Shown in pieces: positions 6,342 through 15,008 of a DNA stretch of 16,573 nucleotides. A model generated the notes under the pieces. The model searched no databases and was not told the origin of the DNA. It saw only the letters and a program-made list of their open reading frames with translations. Within the stretch, counting starts at the first letter, position 1, and each line of letters opens with the position of its first letter. The DNA comes from CAYVBN01 sp964538565 (lineage in GTDB: Bacteria > Pseudomonadota > Alphaproteobacteria > Rhizobiales > Xanthobacteraceae): NCBI GenBank assembly GCA_964538565.1, contig CAZIGW010000148.1:1-16573 (forward strand), written 5' to 3'. A program made the translations under genes and the position numbers.

Positions 6342-7397
6342 ATGCGAGCGATCGTCGTTCACCCCGGCGCGCGAAATTCCGCCCGGCTCGCGGACATTCC
6401 TGAACCCGCCGCGAGCGAGGGCGCCGTTCTGGTCGACACGATCGCGCTCGGCGTCTGCGGGACCGATCGCGAGATCGTTTCGGGCGCCTACGGCGAGGCG
6501 CCGGCCGGCCAGCCGTACCTGGTGCTCGGCCACGAATCACTCGGCCGCGTGCGCGACGCCCCGCCCGGCTGCGGGCTCGAACCCGGCGACCACGTCGTCG
6601 GCATCGTGCGACGCCCCGATCCGGTGCCCTGTCCGGCATGCGCGATGGGCCAATGGGACATGTGCCGCAACGGCCGCTACACCGAGCGCGGCATCAAGGC
6701 GCGTCACGGCTACGGCTCCGAACGCTTCCGCGTCGAGCCGGAGTTCGCGGTAAAGGTCGATCCGGCGCTCGGTATCCTCGGCGTGCTGCTCGAACCCTTG
6801 AGCATCGTGGCAAAGGCCTGGGATCACACCGAGCGCATCGGACGGCGCTCGCGCGGATGGTCGAGCGGCCGCGTGCTGATCACCGGGGCGGGACCGATCG
6901 GGCTCCTGGCCGCCCAGCTCGGGCATCAGCGCGGTCTCGACGTGCACGTCTACGATCGGGCGCAAGGCGGGCCCAAGCCGAAGCTCGTCGAAGCGCTCGG
7001 CGCGACCTATCACTGCGGACATCTCGCCGATCTCGACCATCTCGGCGTCGACATCGTGTTCGAATGCACCGGGGCGACGCCGGTGGTGCGCGACGTGCTC
7101 GAGCTCATTCGCGCGAGTGGCATCGTCTGCCTGCTCGGCGTCGGCCCGTCCGACGACGTTCTCCCCTTCGACCTCGGGCGGCTCAATCGCACGTTCGTGC
7201 TCGACAACGACGCGGTGTTCGGCTCGGTGAACGCCAACCGCGATCACTACCAGGCCGCGGCCGAAGCACTGGCGCGCGCGGACCGGCGCTGGCTCACCGG
7301 CTTGATCACGCGGCGCCTGCCGATCGATCATTTCGCCGCGGCCTTCGAACCGCATCCCGACGACATCAAGGTCGTGATCGAATTCGGGCAACAGTAA
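6342..7397 (+). CDS. glucose 1-dehydrogenase-like zinc-dependent MDR enzyme
   Basis: This encodes a 351-aa medium-chain dehydrogenase of the archaeal/bacterial glucose 1-dehydrogenase group, which oxidises beta-D-glucose (often also galactose) to the lactone with NAD(P)+. The visible features are the catalytic zinc motif GVCGTD (C39, D42) and G-H-E (H64, E65), and a three-cysteine lobe, C97-x2-C100-x7-C108. The Rossmann loop is VLITGAGPIGLLAA, followed by F-E-C-T-G-A. The C-terminal NANRDHYQAAAEAL and ITRRLPIDHFAAAFEPHPDD segments are characteristic of the glucose dehydrogenase C-terminal domain. The ATG at 6342 is chosen because MRAIVV is the usual family start; the frame is open for 34 codons upstream. 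The GH15 gene starts 2 nt after the stop, so the two are translationally coupled. The cofactor preference and exact sugar are inferred only. Confidence 0.88.
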   Translation: MRAIVVHPGARNSARLADIPEPAASEGAVLVDTIALGVCGTDREIVSGAYGEAPAGQPYLVLGHESLGRVRDAPPGCGLEPGDHVVGIVRRPDPVPCPACAMGQWDMCRNGRYTERGIKARHGYGSERFRVEPEFAVKVDPALGILGVLLEPLSIVAKAWDHTERIGRRSRGWSSGRVLITGAGPIGLLAAQLGHQRGLDVHVYDRAQGGPKPKLVEALGATYHCGHLADLDHLGVDIVFECTGATPVVRDVLELIRASGIVCLLGVGPSDDVLPFDLGRLNRTFVLDNDAVFGSVNANRDHYQAAAEALARADRRWLTGLITRRLPIDHFAAAFEPHPDDIKVVIEFGQQ

Positions 7398-7399
7398 CC

Positions 7400-9223
7400 A
7401 TGCCGTCACGCATCGAGGACTATGCACTGATCGGCGACTGCGAGTCGGCCGCGCTCGTCGATCGCAAGGGGTCGATCGACTGGCTGTGCTGGCCGCGCTT
7501 CGATTCGGATGCCTGTTTCGCGGCGCTGCTCGGATCGCACGAGCATGGCCGCTGGCGCATCGCGCCCAGGGACGAGAACGCCCGCGTGACCCGTCGCTAT
7601 CGCCCCGACACCCTCATTCTCGAGACCCGCTTCGAGACGCGCGACGGCGCGGTGACGCTCGTCGACTTCATGCCGATCCGCGACGGGCCGCCGACGCTCG
7701 TGCGCACCGTCGTCGGCGAGCGCGGCCGGGTGAAGATGCACAGCGAACTCATCATCCGCTTCGGTTACGGCGACATCGTGCCGTGGGTGACGCGGCTCGA
7801 GGACGGCACGCTGCGCGCGGTCGCCGGACCCGACATGGTGGCGCTGCGGACCCCCGTGCACACGCACGGCGAGAACTTCACGACCGTCGCCGATTTCCTC
7901 GTCGGGGAAGGCGACCGGATTCCCTTCGTCTTTGCCTATGCGCCTTCGCATCAGCCGGTGCCGCAAGCGATCGACCCGCATACGGCGTGCCAGACGACGG
8001 AAACCTATTGGCGCGACTGGGTGCGGAAGGGCCACATGGCGGGACCGTGGCGCGACATCGTCACCCGCTCGCTGATCACACTCAAGGCCCTGACCTACCG
8101 GCCGACCGGAGGCATCGTGGCGGCGCCGACCACCTCGCTGCCGGAACGCATCGGCGGCCAGCGCAACTGGGACTACCGATTCTGCTGGCTGCGCGACGCC
8201 ACCCTCACGTTGCTCGCGCTGATGAACGCCGGCTACTTCGAGGAGGCGCAGGCCTGGCGCGACTGGCTGATCCGCGCGGTCGCCGGACGCCCCGAGCAGA
8301 TGCAGATCATGTACGGCATTGCCGGAGAGCGGCGCCTCGCCGAGTGGCAGGTGCAGTGGCTGCCCGGCTACGAGCGTTCGGCGCCCGTGCGCGTCGGCAA
8401 CGCCGCGCAATCTCAGCGCCAGCACGACGTGTTCGGCGAAGTGATGGACGCGCTGCACCTGGCGCGCAGGGGCGGCCTCGCCTCGACCGGGTCCGGCTGG
8501 GACGTTCAGCGCGCGCTGCTCGACCACCTGGAAGGGCACTGGTCGGAGCCGGACGAGGGCATCTGGGAGGTCCGCGGCGGCAAGCGCCACTTCACCTATT
8601 CGAAGGTGATGAGCTGGGTGGCCTTCGACCGCGCGATCAAGAGCGCGGAAATGTTCGGGCTCGAAGGCCCGGTCGGCCGCTGGCGTCGTATCCGCGCGGA
8701 GATCCACAGCGACATCTGCCGCCGCGGCTACGATCCCGATCTCAAGAGCTTCGTCCGTTCCTACGGCTCCAAGGAGCTCGACGCCAGCCTTCTGCTGATC
8801 GGCGCCGTCGGCTTCCTCGCCCCGGACGATCCCCGCTTTCGCCACACGGTCGAAGCGATCGAGCGTGAGCTGCTGGTCGACGGATTCGTGCTCCGCTACG
8901 ACACCCGACGGGCGGACGACGGCTTGCCGCCCGGCGAAGGCGCCTTCCTGGCCTGCAGCTTCTGGCTCGCCGACGCCTACGTGCTGTTGGGACGCCGCGC
9001 CGATGCCGAAAAGCTGTTCCAGCGCCTGATCGGGCTGTGCAACGACGTCGGGCTGCTGAGCGAGGAATATGATCACGCCGGGCAACGTCAGGTCGGCAAT
9101 TTTCCGCAGGCGTTCTCGCACGTGGCGCTGATCAACGCCGCCTCCAACCTCAGCCGCACCCTGAAGCCCGCCGAACAGCGCTCCGACCTTCCGCCCGGAA
9201 CCACGGGGGCGGCCGCGGAGTGA
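7400..9223 (+). CDS. glycoside hydrolase family 15 protein (glucoamylase/trehalase-like)
   Basis: This encodes a 607-aa bacterial GH15 enzyme, an inverting exo-alpha-glucosidase that releases beta-D-glucose. The N-terminal beta-sandwich domain begins with IEDYALIGDCESAALV and GSIDWLCWPRFDS. The (alpha/alpha)6 barrel holds NWDYRFCWLRDA (from residue 256), the D-E-G-I-W-E-V-R-G-G motif with probable general acid E390, KVMSWVAFDRA, and SEEYD with probable general base E555. No signal peptide is seen, so it should act in the cytoplasm. Actinobacterial relatives of this type act as trehalases, so the substrate may be trehalose, an isomaltooligosaccharide or a glycogen fragment. Its product is the substrate of the dehydrogenase encoded 2 nt upstream. 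The chosen ATG gives the typical M-P-S-R-I-E-D-Y start. Confidence 0.93.
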   Translation: MPSRIEDYALIGDCESAALVDRKGSIDWLCWPRFDSDACFAALLGSHEHGRWRIAPRDENARVTRRYRPDTLILETRFETRDGAVTLVDFMPIRDGPPTLVRTVVGERGRVKMHSELIIRFGYGDIVPWVTRLEDGTLRAVAGPDMVALRTPVHTHGENFTTVADFLVGEGDRIPFVFAYAPSHQPVPQAIDPHTACQTTETYWRDWVRKGHMAGPWRDIVTRSLITLKALTYRPTGGIVAAPTTSLPERIGGQRNWDYRFCWLRDATLTLLALMNAGYFEEAQAWRDWLIRAVAGRPEQMQIMYGIAGERRLAEWQVQWLPGYERSAPVRVGNAAQSQRQHDVFGEVMDALHLARRGGLASTGSGWDVQRALLDHLEGHWSEPDEGIWEVRGGKRHFTYSKVMSWVAFDRAIKSAEMFGLEGPVGRWRRIRAEIHSDICRRGYDPDLKSFVRSYGSKELDASLLLIGAVGFLAPDDPRFRHTVEAIERELLVDGFVLRYDTRRADDGLPPGEGAFLACSFWLADAYVLLGRRADAEKLFQRLIGLCNDVGLLSEEYDHAGQRQVGNFPQAFSHVALINAASNLSRTLKPAEQRSDLPPGTTGAAAE

Positions 9224-9296
9224 GCCCTGCGGCCCTGCGCACGTGACGGCGGCCCTCCGGCGCCCGCCATCACCGCCGCCGTCGCCGCACGGGCGG

Positions 9297-9320
9297 GCGC
9301 CTCGGTGATCGCCGAGGCGC
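9297..9320 (+). terminator. hairpin downstream of the GH15 gene
   Basis: GCGCCTCGG (9297-9305) pairs perfectly with CCGAGGCGC (9312-9320) across a 6-nt loop, 73 nt after the GH15 stop. No U-run follows on either strand, so it is at best a weak or factor-assisted terminator, or an mRNA 3'-end stabiliser. Confidence 0.35.
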
Positions 9321-9328
9321 ATGCAGAC

Positions 9329-9364
9329 AAAAATCGGTCCCACCGTCATGGACGTCGGACCGAT
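9329..9364 (-). terminator. intrinsic terminator-like hairpin reading on the minus strand
   Basis: ATCGGTCC (9333-9340) pairs with GGACCGAT (9357-9364), with an inner CGTC (9344-9347) / GACG (9351-9354). On the minus strand the stem is followed at once by TTTTTG (complement of 9328-9333). This is a canonical intrinsic terminator shape, but no minus-strand gene ends here: argG is on the plus strand. It could end an unannotated minus-strand small RNA or an antisense transcript, or simply work as a plus-strand 3' hairpin. Confidence 0.45.
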
Positions 9365-9500
9365 GAACACTCGCAAAGACCTGCCGGTGCAGCAGCGGTT
9401 CGAGCGGTCTGACCGCAGCCGGCCAAACCGGCGCCCGGCCGCCCTCCGACCCGGTGGGCGAGCCGGTCCCGAACCCCTTCAATTCGTTAATTTCCGCCTG

Positions 9501-9529
9501 CTTGCGCTCGAAGGCGTTCTGCCTATAGT
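9501..9529 (+). promoter_or_regulatory. argG promoter
   Basis: CTTGCG (9501-9506; or TTGCGC at 9502-9507) and TATAGT (9524-9529) have a 17/16-nt spacer. The -35 fits the alphaproteobacterial CTTGAC-like form and the -10 is a 5/6 match. The predicted start near 9535 lies about 50 nt before argG. Confidence 0.55.
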
Positions 9530-9543
9530 CCGCGCCATCGCGC

Positions 9544-9568
9544 GGGCCGGCACATCCGGCCCTTTTCT
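9544..9568 (+). terminator. terminator-like hairpin in the argG leader
   Basis: GGGCCGG (9544-9550) pairs with CCGGCCC (9556-9562) across the loop CACAT, followed by TTTTCT (9563-9568). It lies between the predicted argG promoter and the ATG at 9587, so it could act as an attenuator. I see no leader peptide or competing antiterminator helix in the short leader, so a regulatory mechanism is not established. Confidence 0.45.
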
Positions 9569-9586
9569 CGACAGACGGATGTTGCG

Positions 9587-10824
<1,238 letters not shown>

Positions 10825-10828
<4 letters not shown>

Positions 10829-10866
10829 AACCTTTCCGGCCTTGATGGAACCAAGGCCGGTTCTAG
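10825..10866. terminator. bidirectional hairpin between argG and the convergent PPOX gene
   Basis: An outer 8-bp stem CTAGAACC (10825-10832) / GGTTCTAG (10859-10866) and an inner 7-bp stem GGCCTTG (10838-10844) / CAAGGCC (10852-10858) form one long hairpin with a 5-nt bulge. Each outer arm contains a TAG stop codon: argG at 10826-10828 and, on the minus strand, the PPOX gene at 10863-10865. The two genes thus end inside the same structure. U-runs are absent, so efficiency is uncertain. Confidence 0.55.
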
Positions 10867-11369
10867 CGCATCTCCACTTTCCTACCGGCGTCGAGCTCAG
10901 GCTCGTCGCCGCGCAGCCGCGCCGCCGCCAGCTTCAGCGCGACTCCGGCCGAGCTGCCGCGACTCTCCCAGTATTCGGCCTGCTCGGGCAACACGCGGAG
11001 CAGGCGCACGTTTGGGTCGTGCGGTCCCTTGGGCCACCAGGCTTGCGCCTCGAAGTCCCAGAGCTCGGCGAGCTTGGCGGGGTCGTGCAGCACCTGCGCG
11101 ACGCCGAGGATGCTCAGGTAGGTGTCGTAAGCGGTATCGGCGAACGACAGGCAGACGTCGCGGGTCGAGGCGATCTCGTCGCCTCTTGCGCCGCGAGCGT
11201 CGGTGATGAACCAGATGCAGCCCTCTTCGGGATCGGGGTAGGCCTGCAGCGGTCGCGAGCGCATCCGGTCGCCGGCATGGGTCGTGAACATGCACACGCC
11301 GATGTCGTCGGCGATCTCCCAAACCCGTGCGATCTGCTGTTCGTTCATCTTGCGGCCGGCGCGGGACAT
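10863..11369 (-). CDS. pyridoxamine 5'-phosphate oxidase-fold (general stress protein 26-like) protein
   Basis: This 168-aa protein belongs to the split-barrel FMN/F420/heme-binding superfamily, in the group annotated as general stress protein 26 or Pyridox_ox_2. The visible features are the N-terminal helix before IGVCMFTTHAGDRMRSRPLQ, the strand C-I-W-F-I-T-D, V-C-L-S-F-A-D, the YLSILGVAQVLHDP segment, and LWDFEAQAWWPKGPHDPNVRLLRV. The flavin probably binds the R-M-R-S-R-P region. A true PdxH function is unlikely, because the C-terminal PdxH motif is missing. The start is uncertain: ATG 11369 (MSRAGRK) or ATG 11348 (MNEQQI), which is closer to typical family starts. It follows sdhB on the same strand by ~54 nt, which does not prove a shared role. 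Confidence 0.85.
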   Translation of the reverse strand: MSRAGRKMNEQQIARVWEIADDIGVCMFTTHAGDRMRSRPLQAYPDPEEGCIWFITDARGARGDEIASTRDVCLSFADTAYDTYLSILGVAQVLHDPAKLAELWDFEAQAWWPKGPHDPNVRLLRVLPEQAEYWESRGSSAGVALKLAAARLRGDEPELDAGRKVEMR

Positions 11370-11374
11370 GCTCC

Positions 11375-11401
11375 CCGACCGGCAACGCGCGAGACGGTCG
11401 G
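11375..11401 (-). terminator. weak hairpin after sdhB
   Basis: CCGACCG (11375-11381) pairs with CGGTCGG (11395-11401) across a 13-nt loop, between the sdhB stop and the PPOX gene. There is no U-run. It could reduce read-through from the sdh operon, and on the minus strand it covers most of the G-rich sequence just before the ATG at 11369. Confidence 0.3.
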
Positions 11402-11423
11402 CGAGTTCCTGCGGCGCGCAGCC

Positions 11424-12203
11424 TCAGAACTGGCGCTCGACCAGCTTCTTCTTGATCTCGGCGATCGCCTGGGCCGGATTGAGGCCCTTCGGGCACGCCT
11501 TCGTGCAGTTCATGATGGTGTGGCAGCGATAGAGGCGGAACGGGTCCTCGAGATCGTCGAGGCGCTCGCCTGTGGCCTCGTCGCGCGAATCGTTGATCCA
11601 GCGATAGGCCTGCAGCAGCGCCGCCGGGCCGAGATACCGATCGCTGTTCCACCAGTAGCTCGGGCACGAGGTGGAGCAGCACGCGCACAGGATGCACTCG
11701 TAGAGCCCGTCGAGCTTCTGCCGGTCCTCGTGGCTCTGCCGCCATTCCTTCTGCGGCGTCGGCGAGACCGTTTTCAACCACGGCTGGATCGAGGCGTGCT
11801 GCGCATAGAAGTTGGTGAGGTCGGGAACCAGGTCCTTGACCACCGGCATGTGCGGCAGCGGATAGATCCGCACCGGCCCGTCGATCTCGTCCATCGCCTT
11901 GGTGCAGGCGAGGGTGTTGGTGCCGTCGATGTTCATCGCGCAGGACCCGCAGATGCCCTCGCGGCAGGAGCGGCGGAAGGTCAGCGTCGGATCGATGTTG
12001 TTCTTGATCCAGATCAGCGCGTCGAGCACCATCGGTCCGCACTCGGCCGTGTCGATCGTGTAGGTGTCGATCCGCGGATTGGCGCCGTCATCCGGGTTCC
12101 ACCGATAGATGCGGTATTCACGCGTCTCCTGCGCGCCCCTCGGATGGGGCCAGGTCTTGCCTTCGGTGATCTTCGAATTCTTCGGCAGCGTGAATTGGAC
12201 CAT
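11424..12203 (-). CDS. sdhB: succinate dehydrogenase iron-sulfur subunit
   Basis: This encodes the iron-sulfur subunit of succinate dehydrogenase (complex II), passing electrons from SdhA to quinone. The 259-aa product has the 2Fe-2S ligands C80, C85, C88 and C100 within RRSCREGICGSCAMNIDG and LAC. The ferredoxin-like domain has YECILCACCSTSCPSYWW and CHTIMNCTKACPKGLNP for the 4Fe-4S and 3Fe-4S clusters. The VQFTLPKNSK start is typical of Rhizobiales SdhB. It is the last gene of sdhCDAB, 36 nt after sdhA. Confidence 0.97.
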   Translation of the reverse strand: MVQFTLPKNSKITEGKTWPHPRGAQETREYRIYRWNPDDGANPRIDTYTIDTAECGPMVLDALIWIKNNIDPTLTFRRSCREGICGSCAMNIDGTNTLACTKAMDEIDGPVRIYPLPHMPVVKDLVPDLTNFYAQHASIQPWLKTVSPTPQKEWRQSHEDRQKLDGLYECILCACCSTSCPSYWWNSDRYLGPAALLQAYRWINDSRDEATGERLDDLEDPFRLYRCHTIMNCTKACPKGLNPAQAIAEIKKKLVERQF

Positions 12204-12239
12204 GATTGCTGAATCCGCGTCGTTTGATCCGGTCGCGCG

Positions 12240-14075
12240 TCAATAGACGCGGGCCTTGGGCTCGATGTAGGTCACGTCGTTGGTCAGCGTGTAGGCGTGC
12301 ACCGGTCGATAGTCGATCGTCGTCTGGCCGGTCTTGACGTCGAGCCAGGCGAGCGTGTGCCGCATCCAGTTCTTGTCGTCGCGCTCCGGATAGTCTTCGC
12401 GCGCGTGCGCGCCGCGGCTCTCGGTGCGATTGCGGGCCGAATCGAGCGTCACCACGGCCTGGGCGATCAGATTGTCGAATTCGAGCGTCTCGATCAGATC
12501 CGAATTCCAGATCAGCGAGCGATCCGTCACCTTGATGTCCGGGACGCTCGCCAGCACGTCGTGAATGAGCTTGGAGCCCTCTTCCAGGACCTCGCCGGTG
12601 CGGAACACCGCGCAGTTCGACTGCATGACCTTCTGCATGGCGAGCCGCATCTCGGCGGTCGGCGTCTGGCCGTCCGCATGGCGGAACTTGTCGAGGCGGC
12701 TGAGCGCAAGGTCGGCGGAATCCTTCGGCAGGTCGGGGTGGCTGTCGCCGGGCGTGAGCACCTCGGCGCAGCGCAGCGCCGCGGCGCGGCCGAATACGAC
12801 AAGGTCGATGAGCGAGTTCGAACCGAGCCGGTTGGCGCCGTGCACCGACACGCAGGCCGCCTCGCCGAGCGCCATCAGGCCGGGCACCACGCAGTCGTCG
12901 TTGCCGTTCTTCTTGGTGAGCACCTCGCCGTGATAGTTCGTAGCGATGCCGCCCATGTTGTAGTGCACCGTCGGGAGCACCGGGATCGGCTCGCGCGTCA
13001 CGTCGACGCCGGCGAAGATGCGCGCCGATTCGGAAATCCCGGGCAGCCGCTCGTGCAGGATCGCCGGGTCGAGATGGTCGAGGTGCAGATAGATGTGATC
13101 CTTGTTGCGTCCGACGCCGCGGCCCTCGCGGATTTCGATCGTCATGGCGCGCGAGACGACGTCGCGCGAGGCGAGATCCTTTGCCGACGGCGCGTAGCGC
13201 TCCATGAAGCGCTCGCCCTCGGACTTGACCAGATAGCCGCCCTCTCCGCGCGCACCTTCGGTGATCAGGCAGCCGGCGCCGTAGATTCCGGTCGGATGGA
13301 ACTGCACGAACTCCATGTCCTGCAGCGGCAGGCCGGCGCGCAGCACCATGGCGTTGCCGTCGCCGGTGCAGGTGTGCGCCGAGGTGCAGGAGAAGTAGGC
13401 GCGGCCGTACCCGCCGGTCGCCAGGATGGTCATGTGGGCGCGGAAACGATGGATCGTGCCGTCGTCGAGCTTCAGCGCCACGAGGCCGCGGCAGCGGCCC
13501 TCGTCGTCCATGATGAGATCGATGGCGAAGTACTCGATGAAGAATTCCGCCGAGTGCCGCAGCGCCTGGCCGTACATCGTGTGCAGCATGGCGTGGCCGG
13601 TGCGATCGGCCGCGGCGCACGTGCGCTGCGCGGTCCCCTTGCCGTAGTGCGTGGTCATTCCGCCGAACGGGCGCTGGTAGATCTTGCCCTCTTCGGTGCG
13701 GGAGAACGGCACGCCCCAGTGCTCGAGCTCGTAGACCGCGGCGGTCGCGTTGCGGCAGAGGTACTCGATGGCGTCCTGGTCGCCGAGCCAGTCGGAGCCC
13801 TTGACGGTGTCGTACATGTGCCAGCGCCAGTCGTCTTCCCCCATGTTGCCGAGCGCGGCCGAGATGCCGCCCTGGGCGGCGACCGTGTGGGAGCGGGTGG
13901 GAAAGACCTTGGTGATGCAGGCGGTCTTCAGCCCCGCCTCGCTGCAGCCGACGACGGCGCGCAGGCCGGCGCCGCCGGCGCCCACCACCACGACGTCGTA
14001 GGTGTGGTCCTCGATCGGATAGGCGCGGCCATTGATTCCCGGAGCGCTGCCATTGCCGAAACCGTTCGTAGGCAT
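12240..14075 (-). CDS. sdhA: succinate dehydrogenase flavoprotein subunit
   Basis: This encodes the FAD-bearing catalytic subunit that oxidises succinate to fumarate. The 611-aa product has the dinucleotide-binding DVVVVGAGGAGLRA (from residue 27) and TRSHTVAAQGG with H63, the predicted covalent FAD ligand. The active-site region HPTGIYGAGCLITEGARGEGG and the late R-L-G-S-N-S-L-I-D-L motif are also present. The ATG at 14075 is preferred because GGAG lies about 10 nt upstream. A GTG at 14084 overlapping the sdhD stop (GTGA) would add three residues, but its Shine-Dalgarno would be too close. The length is normal for the family. Confidence 0.97.
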   Translation of the reverse strand: MPTNGFGNGSAPGINGRAYPIEDHTYDVVVVGAGGAGLRAVVGCSEAGLKTACITKVFPTRSHTVAAQGGISAALGNMGEDDWRWHMYDTVKGSDWLGDQDAIEYLCRNATAAVYELEHWGVPFSRTEEGKIYQRPFGGMTTHYGKGTAQRTCAAADRTGHAMLHTMYGQALRHSAEFFIEYFAIDLIMDDEGRCRGLVALKLDDGTIHRFRAHMTILATGGYGRAYFSCTSAHTCTGDGNAMVLRAGLPLQDMEFVQFHPTGIYGAGCLITEGARGEGGYLVKSEGERFMERYAPSAKDLASRDVVSRAMTIEIREGRGVGRNKDHIYLHLDHLDPAILHERLPGISESARIFAGVDVTREPIPVLPTVHYNMGGIATNYHGEVLTKKNGNDDCVVPGLMALGEAACVSVHGANRLGSNSLIDLVVFGRAAALRCAEVLTPGDSHPDLPKDSADLALSRLDKFRHADGQTPTAEMRLAMQKVMQSNCAVFRTGEVLEEGSKLIHDVLASVPDIKVTDRSLIWNSDLIETLEFDNLIAQAVVTLDSARNRTESRGAHAREDYPERDDKNWMRHTLAWLDVKTGQTTIDYRPVHAYTLTNDVTYIEPKARVY

Positions 14076-14080
14076 CCAGA

Positions 14081-14461
14081 TCACACTCCGAAGGACAGCT
14101 TCAGGATCGCATAGAGACCGGTGAGCCCGATCGCGACGGAGAAGCAGGTATTCGCCATCAGGCTCGCGAGCTTGAGAAGCTCATGGTGCACGTAGTCCTC
14201 GATGATCACCTGCATGCCGAGCCACATGTGGTAGACGCTCGCGACGATGAACAGGATCATCAGCACGGCGACCGTCGGCGAACCGAGGATCTGCACGACC
14301 GCCGCGTGATTGCGTCCGAGCAGGCCGAAGACCAGCAGGATGAACGCGATCACCAGGGGCACGAGGGCGACCGAGGTGAGCCGCTGGTGCCAGAAGTGAC
14401 CGGTTCCGGCTCGCGCCGAGCCGAGGCCGCGAACACGGCCGAGAGGCGTTCGCATGCTCAT
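14081..14461 (-). CDS. sdhD: succinate dehydrogenase membrane anchor subunit
   Basis: This encodes the small hydrophobic anchor of complex II. The 126-aa product has the conserved GHFWHQRLTSVALVPL start of the first membrane helix, a second hydrophobic segment (TVAVLMILFIVASVYHMWLGM) with the histidine expected near the heme/quinone site, I-I-E-D-Y-V-H, and a third helix near the C-terminus. It starts 13 nt after sdhC, and its stop is 5 nt before the preferred sdhA start. This indicates tight translational coupling. Confidence 0.94.
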   Translation of the reverse strand: MSMRTPLGRVRGLGSARAGTGHFWHQRLTSVALVPLVIAFILLVFGLLGRNHAAVVQILGSPTVAVLMILFIVASVYHMWLGMQVIIEDYVHHELLKLASLMANTCFSVAIGLTGLYAILKLSFGV

Positions 14462-14474
14462 CTGTTCCGATCCT

Positions 14475-14885
14475 TCATAGCGGGCTGCCCATCATCATGT
14501 AGCCGAACGCCCAGAGCAGTACGGTCAGCAGCGTCGACCCGATGAGCGTGGCGCGCACCAGCCACTCGCGTTCGGCTTCGCCGAAGCCATGGCCGGTATC
14601 CCAGATCAGGTGCCGGATGCCGCCGAGCGCGTGATGGATCAGCGCCCAGGTGTAGCCGAACAGCACGATGACACCGATGAAGCTGCCGGCGACCGACTGA
14701 AAGGTCGCATAGGCGCTCGGGCCGGACGCCGCCGCCATCAGCCACCATACGAGCAGCACGGTTCCGACGTAGAGCGCCGCGCCGGTGATGCGATGCACGA
14801 TCGACATCATCATCGACAGCATCGGCGAGTAAATCTGCAAATGCGGCGACAAGGGCCGCTCGATCCGGGCCTTCGTCTCGGCCAT
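14475..14885 (-). CDS. sdhC: succinate dehydrogenase cytochrome b556 subunit
   Basis: This encodes the cytochrome b subunit of complex II, which binds heme and quinone with SdhD. The 136-aa product begins MAETKARIERPLSPHLQIY, the family signature. S-I-V-H-R-I-T-G follows in the first membrane helix, then a second helix (FIGVIVLFGYTWALIHH) with heme-ligand histidine candidates, G-G-I-R-H-L-I-W-D, and a third helix at the end. The ATG at 14885 is chosen from the normal N-terminus; the open frame upstream is non-conserved. It is the first gene of sdhCDAB. I see no convincing sigma70 promoter in the 179-nt upstream gap. Confidence 0.95.
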   Translation of the reverse strand: MAETKARIERPLSPHLQIYSPMLSMMMSIVHRITGAALYVGTVLLVWWLMAAASGPSAYATFQSVAGSFIGVIVLFGYTWALIHHALGGIRHLIWDTGHGFGEAEREWLVRATLIGSTLLTVLLWAFGYMMMGSPL

Positions 14886-14943
14886 CGATTCTCTTGGCTC
14901 CAGGGAGACTCGCCCATCTTGAAGCAGATGCGGACTGCGAGTG

Positions 14944-14985
14944 CAATGCCACATTGGTGGGCCGGCGCATTTCGGCGCACCGAAA
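14944..14985. promoter_or_regulatory. two short dyads upstream of sdhC
   Basis: CAATG-N3-CATTG (14944-14956) and TTTCGG-N4-CCGAAA (14970-14985) lie 59-101 nt upstream of the sdhC start. The first looks like a small operator and the second like an RNA hairpin. Their roles are unknown. Confidence 0.3.
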
Positions 14986-15008
14986 GATTGCAGCAACTTC
15001 ATGCAGTT

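Larger units (their letters stand above)
9224..9586. other. 363-nt intergenic region, hairpin-rich, GH15 to argG
   Basis: I see no convincing gene here. The region holds a 9-bp hairpin (9297-9320), a minus-strand terminator-like hairpin (9329-9364), a 13-nt palindrome GCGGTC-T-GACCGC (9404-9416), a small hairpin GCCGG/CCGGC (9418-9432), then the argG promoter and leader hairpin. Short open frames on both strands here are Arg/Pro/Gly-rich and resemble no protein I know. Confidence 0.6.

Noticed and set aside
7406..9376. A ~650-codon open frame on the minus strand opposite the GH15 gene
   Set aside because: It is a shadow of a certain GH15 gene, with low-complexity Arg/Ala/Gly/Asp composition and no motif.
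12297..14114. A ~600-codon open frame on the plus strand opposite sdhA
   Set aside because: It mirrors the sdhA codon positions in GC-rich DNA, has a repetitive Val/Ala/Gly/Arg/His-rich composition and no recognisable domain. sdhA itself is certain.
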